A stretch of DNA of 64,000 bases from assembly GCA_025531455.1 (NCBI GenBank), contig JAMYHL010000007.1:496001-560000 (forward strand), written 5' to 3'. The stretch's first letter is position 1, and the number at the start of each line of letters is the position of its first letter. Made by a program: the position numbers and the translations under genes. The DNA is from Apiotrichum sp. Y4204 (Eukaryota; Basidiomycota; Tremellomycetes; Trichosporonales; Trichosporonaceae). This document shows, piece by piece, positions 45,460-56,058 of this stretch. The notes under the pieces are model-generated. The model was not told where the DNA came from. It was given only the letters and a program-made list of their open reading frames with translations, and did no database searches.

Positions 45460-46207
45460 CGTGAGTGGGGAAAGGGAGGGGGAAGAGGGGAGTGTTCAGT
45501 CTCCCCGACGTGTCGTGTGCTGTATTGATCAAGGTTGGTGTTTTGATGTACTTGATGCGGCTAGATGGGTTTGTCGTACGCACAGCAATGCCGTGTTTGG
45601 ATGAATGTGAATGAATGATGCAAGAGAGAACTGTTTTGCAATACCGTGATATCGTGTACCGTATACCGTGTCTCGATCTCGACCGCCGTGCGTCGTGCGT
45701 CGTGTCGTGTCGTGTCCGCGATCGAGGCGAGGCGTCAATAACGCCGTGGCGGGGGTCGGGCGCTGGCAGCCGCGATCAGAGCGTGTCGCGGAGTGGAGTG
45801 TGACGGCCTGTGCTGCCGCGGCGGTGATGCGCGCCTGGGTACCGCTACCTGGGGTACGACTGGGCTGATGGTGATGGGAGAGATGATGACACAAAGCACG
45901 AAGAGTGTGGGTATAGGTGATGTCGACGTCGGTGCCAGCTGTGCTCAGACATGTGGAACTCGCGACGAGTGCAGGAGTGGCCCCTGTTTTTCTGCATACC
46001 TCCACCGCGATCAGATCGAGTGCAACTTGAACTGCAACATCCACCACGACATTTACCATTTCCACAATCTTCGCACTGGGCCTCTTGGATTCTTCCCCCT
46101 ATCATCGCCTCTTATCAGCACCTCTCCACTCTCTACGACTCTTCAATTTGCATCATCCAAAACCCTCATCCAAAACCCCTCCCAACCACCCCCGCATCAC
46201 CACCCCG
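45460..46207. promoter_or_regulatory. Divergent promoter region with CGTGT-type repeats
   Basis: This lies between the DFGDF gene (-) and the tail-anchored protein gene (+). A run of short GTGCGTC/GTGTC words occupies 45640-45722. The leader of the plus-strand gene is pyrimidine-rich (46085-46200). Confidence 0.45.
45640..45722. repeat. Short-word repeat (TACCGTG/CGTGTCGTGT)
   Basis: Successive TACCGT and GTCGTGT words, with GTGCGTC twice and GTGTC three times. Confidence 0.6.
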
Positions 46208-46852
46208 ATGTCAAACTTCCGCATCTCCCTCCCCGCCGCCCCGCGCAAACGCCAGCCCTCAATAAGCAGCCTGCACTACGCGCGCCGCGGCGGCGCCAGC
46301 GGCCGTGCGTCGACAGACGACCGCCGCTCAAGTCTTGGCGTCCCGCTGCGGTCTCCTGGTCTCGGCAGCGAGCGCCGCGGGTCCGCAGCTGGCAGTCTCC
46401 CCGATACGCCGTTGTCGGTGACTACGCCGGGAGAGGATGAGGCCGATGCCCACGCACACACTGCCGCCTGGGCGGCGGAGCAGGGTCTGTGGAACTCGGA
46501 GCGCGAGGAGCCGGACCGTCTTGCACACCGCCCGGCTGAAGAGCAGGTCGGCCTCCTCCCCCGGTCACCGACGGCGGCGACGTCGCCGCTTTCTCCTCCC
46601 GCCGACACCCGCGCACACCGGAACAGCATACACAGCATACACTCCCTCCCCTCGATCCACTCGCACCACGGGCGCGCGCGCGTGCAGTTTGCCGACGAGG
46701 CGTGTGTCGAGGTTTTCGAGGTGGATGATATCCCCGCCGTGTTTGAGCGTCCGGAGGGCAAGGAGATGGGCCTCATGCTCGTCAGTTTTGCGGTTCTCGT
46801 GTCGCTCACTACTGCGGCGGTGCTCACGACCATCTTTGACTGGGTGCTGTAG
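46208..46852 (+). CDS. Unknown tail-anchored membrane protein
   Basis: A single exon of 214 residues (stop TAG). The first 150 residues are basic, Ser/Arg/Pro-rich and likely disordered (RISLPAAPRKRQPSISSLHY, RSSLGVPLRSPG), with an Ile-His-Ser repeat SIHSIHSLPSIHSHH. Then comes a compact acidic patch VQFADEACVEVFEVDDIPAV. The last 25 residues form one hydrophobic segment (MGLMLVSFAVLVSLTTAAVL) with only a few residues after it, so it should be inserted as a C-tail anchor. No known domain. The ATG at 46208 (MSNFRISL) is the first Met consistent with the GC3-rich frame; upstream in-frame sequence is a pyrimidine-rich leader. Confidence 0.75.
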   Translation: MSNFRISLPAAPRKRQPSISSLHYARRGGASGRASTDDRRSSLGVPLRSPGLGSERRGSAAGSLPDTPLSVTTPGEDEADAHAHTAAWAAEQGLWNSEREEPDRLAHRPAEEQVGLLPRSPTAATSPLSPPADTRAHRNSIHSIHSLPSIHSHHGRARVQFADEACVEVFEVDDIPAVFERPEGKEMGLMLVSFAVLVSLTTAAVLTTIFDWVL

Positions 46853-46966
46853 TGCGAGGCAAGGTCGGAAACCTGCAGCACTGAACAGCCCACTGCCTAC
46901 ACCATCACCCGACACGATACTGTATTATCTCATACTGTAGCATATGTACAACCAATGTCTAGATTA

Positions 46967-49900
46967 CTAAAACTTGCTCTGCCCCTCAAACTCGACCTCC
47001 ATGTCCATGCCGCGCCCGCGGCGGTCAAGCGAGCTGCCACCCGTGCCAAGAATCTTGGCCTCAACCTTGTCCTTGGCCCACTTGCCTGTGCGCGCGAGCT
47101 TGAGCTGGAAGATGCCGCGGTTGCCGGAATGCAGCGCTTTGCTGTGGCTGCTTCGGTTTGCGTTTTCCGAGTTGTCACGTTCCAGCGCGGCGGCGGCGGC
47201 GTGCGCGAGCGACCGGTCGCCGCGATCTCCGGAACCCGAGTCGCTGTCCTCCGAGTCGCAGTCGCTGTCGATGTGGGGCACATCCTCGCCACCGGGTGAC
47301 AGTCCCGACGACTGGATGGCATCCCATGCACTGTACACGCTGCGGAACTTGAGGTCCCGCTTTGCGAGCTTGGCGTGGGCGCGGCTCAACCCAGGGTGGA
47401 GCACAAACGACACGGTCGCGTACCCGGCAAGCGGGGCCTTGCCACCGAGCGAGGCGGAGAGCCGTTCGCCCGTCGATCCCGCAAACTTTTGCGCTTCGCC
47501 AAACTGCCGCAGAGCCTGCATCGCGTCGCGCACCGAAGACGTCTCGAAAATGGGGATCGTGCGGACTGTGAGCCTGCTGTCCTCGCAGTCGTTTAGACGC
47601 AGCGTCCCGATCGCGAGCACCTTGTCCTTCTTCAGGCGCCGCTTGACGACAAAGCTGAAGACAAGCGAGCACGAGTGGCGGTAAAGAACGGCGATCCGGA
47701 CAGGGTGATCGTGCGGAACGTTCGGGAGCTTGCGGTGGTACGCACGCCACTCTACCTCCTGAGATTCGGGGAGCGGCGGTGCGCCGTCCGGCAGATCGGC
47801 GACCTCCTTCCGGGACAACGTGTCCCTGCGGCGAGGCATGGACATTGACGAGCGGAACTTTGAGAACGACTCGCGCGCCCGTGGCGCATGCGAGGCAATT
47901 GACGCTGTTGTCGTGGATTTCTGCAGCTTGGGAGGCACTCCAAACTCTTCTGGACTTGTGGACAGAGCTAGTTCTAGCTCCTCCCTGGAACCGATCATCT
48001 CCAATGACCGGAGTCCGTACGCCGACAGGTGGTTGTCGTCTTCAGAGTCGTGTTCCGAGTCATAGACATGCGTCGCGCTGCTGCGCAGCACTGCACGACT
48101 GTATTCGCCCTCTATGATTAGGGTCGTGGGGCGGTTGCCCTCGCCAAGGTGGCTCATGTCCGAGGTTGTCGTCATCGACGTGAGGTCAAACGTGACAGTC
48201 TCAAAGGACGATATGTTCTGTGGAAGTTGTATGTCGATGGGCTTGAACAGGAGGGAGATGCGCAGACGACCCCAACCAAGACCTCCGATCAGGGGATACC
48301 ACGCCGTGACCTGACAGCTGTCTTTAAGAACGTCCCGCACGCGCAGGCTCACAACACCGAGGATAGGGTCGTGCTCCCGGTCACGTTGGTCCTTTATCAC
48401 AAACATAATCTTGGCGACACGCCAGTCACGGATAAACCGCTCGCTCACGGCGTTAAAGTAGGGCACCGGTGTGAGCTGCTTTGTGCGCGTCCGGTATATG
48501 AACCGGTCGTTAATGTGCACTTCGCAGTACGCATTCGGGGGACTAATGTTGTCCGACGGGGAGCGGTCTATCACATCCTGGAGTGCCGGCTTACCGGACG
48601 CCGCCGATTTGCGACGGCTAGACGCGGTGGAGAACGTCCCAGATAACGACTCGAGTTCAAGGTCTGGTGTCAGCGCAAACTGACTACTGCTATTTTCACT
48701 TACCCGCACACTGGTGAATATGGAACTGCAAGACACCGGCGGGGAACTCCTCGGTCGGCTTGCCTTCCGCCTCGAGCTCGTCGCGCATGAGCTCGCCGGT
48801 GAACAGGTCCTGCGTCGCTCGGCGCTGGGCGGCCCGCTTCTTCTCCCAGTCGGGCACCTCTACATATCTGTCGAGCCACTCGAGCCACCACGGAGGCTCA
48901 ATGGGACTGTGGGCGCGCTTTGCCCGTGCTGCCTCAACACGTTTCTGGAGCTCGTCGGCCGGCATCTGCCACAGCGGGTGGAACCGCAGCGACCACTCGA
49001 CCTCGCCTTGCACACGCATACCTACACGCTCTGCCTGGAGCGAGTCCTGCCGGTTCATCATCTGGCCCGGGTGGGCGTTTGACCACTCCACAAAATCAGC
49101 AACATCAATTTCGATCTTGCCGATCAAATCGTCTGCCGAGAATCGATCCGAGTCGCACACCCGCAGGCGGAGCTTCTCGCCAGTCGTGATCGCCCAGCTT
49201 GGGACGAGGACTGAGGTTAGATTGACCATTTGTGATAAACCCACTGAATGCCTCTTCTTCCCAGTACGGGTCGAGCGTGCCAACGATGGTCCGTGTACTG
49301 TAGACTGGATATAAGCATATGACGAGTGATCATTCCGGCAAATCCCACTCACGAGGCTTGTTAAACTTGGAAAACGAAAGAGAGAGGTACGGGTCGCAGG
49401 ACCCAACGGTATCCGTGCGGGGGAGGTTGGACGCGTTGTGAATGACGATATACAACACGCCCATCGCCTGGGTGCGCATGTGGTAGTCGTGTCCCATGAG
49501 CAGACCCTTGACATCCAGTGTGTAGCTGAGGGGCGACACGAACCCGCCAGCGACTTTGGCAACCGACTTTTCGACATACGACTTGATAGCCGGGATGTTC
49601 ATGGCGTTGAAGCTGGCTGCGCGGAGTGGGCGGGCCGAAATGTCAAACTCGGGCATCGACACAAAGGAGAAGGACACCTCGCGGGCGAATGGCGGAGAAG
49701 CGGAGAGGAGGATTCGCACGCGCACCTTTCCCACTAGCTGTCCAACGTCGAGGTAGACGGGAAGCTCTGAGCCGCCAAGGCCGCGAACACCCCAGCCAAA
49801 GTGCGCGATCATGTGGATTCCATTGCCGCGTTTCGCTGCGTCGGCCGAGTGGCGGTAGATGAACCCAACCTCGTAGTTGACATACTGGTCCGAGTCGAGG

Positions 49901-52209
49901 TCCATCTCCTCATCGCACTCGTCGTCTGTGACGATGGCAGAATCCGTCGTGTGATGGTGTTTAGGGCGGCGGCTTCGGTGACGCTTCAGCTGAGAGACGA
50001 GGCGGGCACGCTTGGACTGCCGTCTTGCTCCCTCGAGCGTAGTGGGGTCGTCTACTGGGCCAACTATCGCATCAATCGCTGCGTGATCTTCTGCGGGGAG
50101 AGGCGATGCACGGTCGGCAGAGAGGGCTGACAGCTTCGATGAAACCGATAAGCTGCGATCACGCAGCTGGCCAGCGCCGGGAGATACAGGGCGTATCTTT
50201 GGGCTGGGGACGCTGTGGTGAGAACCCGGTGTGGCTGCACCGGACGACTGCGCCGACCACATCGATTGCCCCGCCTGGTGAGCACTCTGCGTACTCATTG
50301 TCGAAGGGTTACGCGTGTGACCACGCTGGGCGCCATTACCATTGTTCTTCTTTGGCGGCACAGGCGCGCTACCGCTGGCACCCGAGTGCCTGCTGCTACC
50401 AGCGCGGCTGCGGCTGGGGCCGCTGTTCTCATTTGGGTCGGAAATCGCCGCGAACCATTCGTCGTCAGAGATCGCCTTGAATGAGGTGAGAAGCACAGGC
50501 TCCACACCCAGTGACACGGATGATATGCGAACCGATGTCTGTGGTGAGACAGGGCCAGATCCTCACGAAGCAATCAAGTCATTCCATAGCAACTCACCAC
50601 AATAGGGGGAACCTGCTCAGCGAGGGCGTCCTCGAGCAAGTCGATAAACGGCGTAAGCACATCGGTGGAGACGAGGGGGAAGAGCGTGCGCAGTGCGTGA
50701 TTTCTGTGCCGTCAGTATGGAATGCAGTAATCAGAGTGGAGTGGCATGGGATGACAAGCAGTGAGGCTCTGTCAAAAATAGCCTGGTGACTCACACCCAA
50801 GCCACTGAGCCGTCCTTTGCGGCTTGCGGCGGGTACTCAAACTGGGAAACGCGGCTGGGGTACGGTATGAGGTACCGTGCAGCAAGGGGAGCCACAACGA
50901 GTGCAAACAGCCAGAGGAAGAAACGGAAGCCGACGACCATGACGGTGAGAGCGAAGCATGCAACAGCCATAGCAATGAACGCTGGCTCGCGGGCAAGGCC
51001 GGCCACATGCTCCATCTTGAGGTCCATGCGTGCGAGCGCCGAAAGATGGTCAGAGGACTGCTGGGGCGCCTTGGCCCTCTTAGCCTCGTTGGGAAACTGG
51101 ACGACCTGTGCCTGGTCGCAACGACGCTCCACACTCGGCGGGATGAGTCCGTTTCCGCGGCGCGCCTTGGAGGTGTCTGCGGAAGCCATAAGGTGCTCCT
51201 CGGCGGGCGCGGTAAATGACGGAGGGCGGCTCACACTCGAGCTGTCGCCGACGGACGGCGTGCGGGGTGTCTGCGGCGTCTGGGGGGTGTGCGGTGTGGG
51301 CGGGAGGCTTTTCTTGTCAACAGCAATATAGGCTGTCGGCGTGCGGAGGTTGTCGGTGGCGGTCGGCGTGAGGTCGTCGGCGACGGGAACGGGCTTGCGG
51401 TGTGATGATGGGCTCGAGGTTGATATCTGGGGGATGGGAAAGGGCTTCTCGCTGCGTACAGTATCGCCAGCTCCAGGCGCGACAGGGGGAGCTGCTCCGG
51501 CTGCGGGGGGCGGAGCAACGGGCGCAGGAACGGGAATCGGCTTAGGTGCAGGAGCGGTATGGGTCGTGGGAGGCGAGTGTCCCTGTGTTTGCACCGGTGC
51601 GCGTGCGTCAGGCGTTGTGTATGTGGGTGGAATGGTTGCGCGGTCGACAAGAGGAGTCTGTGGGAGAGCGTGGATTGGCGGCAGCCGCTGTGGAGGACGT
51701 CCTTCAACGGCCTGGAGATCATGAGGGTGTGTAGGCGAAATGGGCGCGCTCTCTACGCGTTGCGCTCGTTGCAGAGCATGCGGCGCATGACCCAGGCCCA
51801 CGTTCGTCCGGGGATCAGCATAGTCTCTGAAGTCGCCGGGGTGTCTCGACTCTCCCGGCCGGTCGTCGTCGAGCAACTTGGGGCCCGAGCTCGCGCTGGG
51901 ATAGAGCTTTCTGATGGGCGAGGGCGGGCGCTCGGCGTAGTTGAACGCGCTGGGCGGCAGCTGGCGCGGCGATGTCTGGTCTGCTGTGCTGGCTGCGGTG
52001 GGGAAGGATTGCGGGTGGTGATGGTTCTGATTCTGGTTCTGGCTGGTGTGGCCGTTGTGGGGAAAGCCTTGGGCCGGTGCTATTCCTGCGCGGATGGCGT
52101 CCTCCTCGGCCTGCCGCGCCTCTTTTTCTTGAAGACTGACTTTACGACGCGCCTTTTCGAGTGCTGAGACGCGCCGCGGCTGGACTGGCGAGGGCGCAAT
52201 GTCGGTCAT
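46967..52209 (-). CDS. SMP and C2 domain membrane-contact protein (Mug190/tricalbin-like)
   Basis: Six exons: 52209-50795, 50703-50598, 50538-49353, 49304-49245, 49210-48704 and 48663-46967 (TAG), 1656 residues. After a disordered Pro/Ser-rich N terminus, a hydrophobic hairpin (FIAMAVACFALTVMVV, FFLWLFALVVAPLAA) precedes the SMP-type lipid-transfer region: NHALRTLFPLVSTDV, FIDLLEDALAEQVPPIV, SVRISSVSLGVEPV. A C2 domain follows (GVLYIVIHNASNLPRTDTVG, SCDPYLSLSF, DPYWEEEAF, RVCDSDRFSADDLIGK), with the acidic residues expected for Ca2+ binding, then two further C2-like stretches (AYCEVHINDRFIYRTRTK; RIAVLYRHSCSLVFSF). In fungi such proteins sit at ER-plasma membrane contacts and move lipids. The 34-nt intron at 49244-49211 is needed to keep the first C2 domain in frame. 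Confidence 0.87.
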
Positions 52210-54130
52210 GGTGGCATGAGTGGATTGGAAGAAGGAGAGAGTGCGGGTTGTAATGGGAGTTGGAAGAAGTGAAGGGATTCGGATGGGTCGGGAGGGGAGT
52301 TGAGAGTTTATTTACAACCTGTGCGGCAACCAGGGCGCTGGCCTGGGTTTCGCGCACAGATCTCCGGTTCTGCGATTTTCTGCATCTGGCAGAGTGACCC
52401 CGATGACGATCGACAGGCACGCACCACCACTAGTTACACCCCGATGTCACAGGTTTCTCCTTTCTTGTGCATCATCGAATCATCATCATCCTCGCGCCAG
52501 CACGAGGCACGATGCAATACACCAGGCAATGCAATCCACATCCACATGATCCGCAATAGCCAAGATGTCACGAGCTCTGAGCTCCAGTCATCTTAAGGCA
52601 GCTGATTCCCCCACCGGCCCCGCACCCACTTTACGCGAATCTTGGCACCGACTGCGCACCGAGCGACATTATAAGCACCCTTCTGGCCCCTCCTTATTGG
52701 GATTACCCCCCATCTCCTGGCGGAAACAAGCGCATTTGCTGCATGGAGATAACACGCATGGCGCAAGATAGCGTCCCGCCAGGCCGCTTGGACCCTCACG
52801 ACGCGACATGATGACACCATTCAATTAATCAGCCATGCCATCCAGGCTGTGCGCCGCCCGCCGCACGCCGCACGCCACCACACAGCACGTCGTCACCGTC
52901 CTCGCCTCGCCGGGCCGTGCCATGCCTGGATCCACACCGGCTCCAGACGTTCCGGCCTGGCCCGGATCCGGATCCGGTCACGCCCCGAAATGCCGCGATG
53001 CCATCGGACAGACCGCACCTCTACCCACAGTGAGCTCCTAACTCTATGTCTCGCACCGCTCGACACTCGTGCTGCAGGTCGTACCGAGGGGATTGCGGCC
53101 ATATCTCTTAGCAGTCGATCCATTCCCTTAGCCCGGCGGGAGTAGCCCAATGCTGGGACGCTGGCGCCCGCGCCCACCTGGGAGCACATTGCTTGCGTTC
53201 TGGCCTCTGTGGTCCGTGCCGTTGTTATTGAACTCGCACAAGTTCTATTTCTGACTCCCACGCTGAATGGTGTTTTTGTTTATCTTTGCTAATTAATCAA
53301 CCCCTGCGCCAGATACGCGGCTCTACCCGCCAAGTTGTGCCAAGCCCTGTTGAGGGACGGAGCCGGCGGCATCTCGCGGAAACGGACAGATTTCGTGACT
53401 TCGGGTGGCGGGAATGACGACATGCACTACACTAGCACACTATGAGTTATCGGCCACAGAAGAGCGTCGGACTCAGTCGGCCTTGCGGTCTACGGCGATC
53501 AGTCCTATAGTCGGGTCGTTTGTTCTCTACATGCACAGCAGAACTGGACCAATTCAGCGCAGCACATCCGCTGGGAGCCAAACGCGAGCAGCTGCGCCGC
53601 AGCCATCGCAACTGCGGTCAATTGTGCCTTGTCCTTTTGCCGTCCGGACTGCGGACAATGCGTTTCAGCCCCGCATTCCGCTGCCCGCGCATCGCCAGCT
53701 CCGCAGTGCGCAGATCAGACTGATTTGTTCGCCGCCAATCTGCACATTTTGTGCCTGCAGATCATTGCAGTTTGTAAATCGTATTAACGTCGACCTTATT
53801 CAGTGAAACGAGCGCTCTCGATGATCGGAATGATCTGCGAGCGAACATTGATCGACAGACGAGGGAGATCTTTACGTAAGTTTCTTCGCAGCAACCTGAG
53901 ATGCAAGCCGAAAGCTGAACTGGCGACATTGAACAGCCAGTACATCTCCGTCCTTTAGACAGCAAACGACGTCAACTTCCGCCTCTTGCTCTCATCATCT
54001 CTCACCTCGCTCTGCACTGACATTCTCCACCGGCCGGACAACCCTTTGCAAACGGAGGAGAGCGACTCATTCTGACCAAGGATATTATTATTCAAGGGAC
54101 CGCCGCGGGGCGCATGGCGGGCAGATGCTC

Positions 54131-54171
54131 CCGACAATCCGACAATCCGGCAATCCGACAATCCGGCGATC
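54131..54171. repeat. Short tandem repeat (CCGACAAT)
   Basis: Five near copies of an 8-9-nt word CCGACAATC/CCGGCAATC. Confidence 0.75.
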
Positions 54172-55730
54172 CCACGATTTGGAGATCCGATGATATCGCA
54201 GCATCGCAGGATCAGGACCGGCAGGAAGTGGCTCAGAGGCCAGAGGTGCAGACACTAGCCTTCCAGCTCCCATTCTGAAGGAGGCACAGCTGGGGATCCG
54301 GGGAGAGGCAGTGGTGGCGCGATGATCCGCAGACGCGCAGAAGCGCAGAAGGCCGGAAGGAGAACAGAGACTCGCCCCAGCTCACAAGGTCCCAGGCTTG
54401 CGCTCACCGTGGCCTGATACGCTGGTATATTACATGACGATCCGAGCGCGCACGGTCCGCGTCATGAGAAGCTGGCGTTCATGGGTCCTTTTTTTCATCG
54501 GGCGCAGGACGTGAGCATTCTTTTTGGAGCTCTCGAAAAGCGTGGGAGTTGGGGATTTGCGCGGGATCCAAGCACGAGAAGGGTAGCGAGAGTCGTATTC
54601 CACAGGGAAGAGATCGAGCAGGATGGAAGAAGGGCTGGAGCAGAGGAGGAGAGGACGAGGTATATGAGAGTCGCAACAGTGTGAGAGTGTGAGAGAGGCG
54701 ATGGGGGAGGAAACATGGGCGGGAGACGACATGGAGCCGACTGACTGATACTCACACTCCCAGTTATCGTCTTCTTATTCCTCTTGATGCTCCCATGACA
54801 GCATGACAAATTGATCCTCAACATGAACCTGATTCTCGTGGAGATGTTGTGATATTGTTGACCGTGGCCCGGTAGCCGGTGGATCGGTGGGCTTCCTCGA
54901 CTCGTGTCAATGGCGTAATGGTGCTAACCATGCTGATCGTGCTAATCGTGCACAAAAGAAATGACGGGTGGAAGAGGTCATTAGAGCATCTCAAAGCTAT
55001 CGAAGTGTCGAATAATGAAAGGAAGATGAAGAGCACAGCACCATGGCGAGTGGCGCGAGTGGGATTCTCTAAGCTCTGAGCTCTGTGAAGTTTCGTTTCT
55101 TTTCGTCTGCCCCAGTCTTATCTTCTTACTTTCTTTCATCTCTCGTCTCGCTCGAATCTCTTCCTACCTAACCACACAGTCGACCACTCTGCCCGTCTTC
55201 CCCTTGCTCTCAAGCGCACTGATCTCGGCGTCGCCCCCCACGATCCTTTGTTGTCTCTCTCATTTCCCTTTGCGCACCTCTCTGGCGCATCTTGCACCTG
55301 TGAGGTTCTCACATTCGTTACTCGTCTGTCCCTTCAGCACCCTTACTTTTACATCCCCTTCGCCTCCTGTCCCTCTCTCGCTCCCAAGATATCAAGGTCC
55401 AAAGACTCAACCTGGCCGCACTGGCCATGAGCAGATTCGTCATTCGTCTGCCACATCTGAAACGCCCCGAGCCCGTGCCCTCTTTGCTGGTGCAACTCGT
55501 GCCCCTCTATCTGGTCTTCTAGCTCGTTACTAGGTCTTTTTAGAGGCAAAGGGAAGGAGTTCTCATTTCCCAGTCACCCATTCTTCATCTTTTCATCATC
55601 TTTTCGGTTTGCCACTCGTGTACTCATGTGTGTGAGTGAGTGACAGGTGTATAACTGTACATTGTGTGTGTAGAGGTCTGTGCGCTGTCCATTCCCTTTT
55701 GAATTTTTCCCCTTCTCCGGTTCTCTCTCC

Positions 55731-55736
<6 letters not shown>

Positions 55737-55768
<32 letters not shown>
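55737..55768. repeat. (CT)16 microsatellite
   Basis: An uninterrupted CT run within the pyrimidine-rich leader upstream of the gene at 56059. Confidence 0.9.
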
Positions 55769-55771
<3 letters not shown>

Positions 55772-56058
55772 TGTCCCCATCCACACAAGCGCACAAGCGC
55801 ACACACGCGTACACGCGTACGCCATCTTTCATAACGACCATAATCCCTGGTCAGCCTGGCAGCCTCTCCCTCTGCTCCCCTGCTCGCGCTGCTCCCTCTT
55901 TTTGTGCTCTGCACATTACATTACCCGTCATTTCCGTACTATATCCCGACCTGTGATCATCCCCCCTTCCATCTACTTTTCTCTTTCTTTCATCCTCATC
56001 ATCACCATCCCACCAACACTTTATTTATTACTCCTCTCATCCCACTCGTTCCATCGCC

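Larger units (their letters stand above)
52210..56058. other. 3.85-kb divergent intergenic region
   Basis: This is the longest gene-free span, between the SMP/C2 gene (-) and the gene at 56059 (+). No coding signature was found. The right 980 nt (55080-56058) is strongly pyrimidine-rich on the plus strand, with a CT microsatellite, and reads like a long 5' leader of the 56059 gene. A short tandem repeat is at 54131-54171. Confidence 0.5.
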
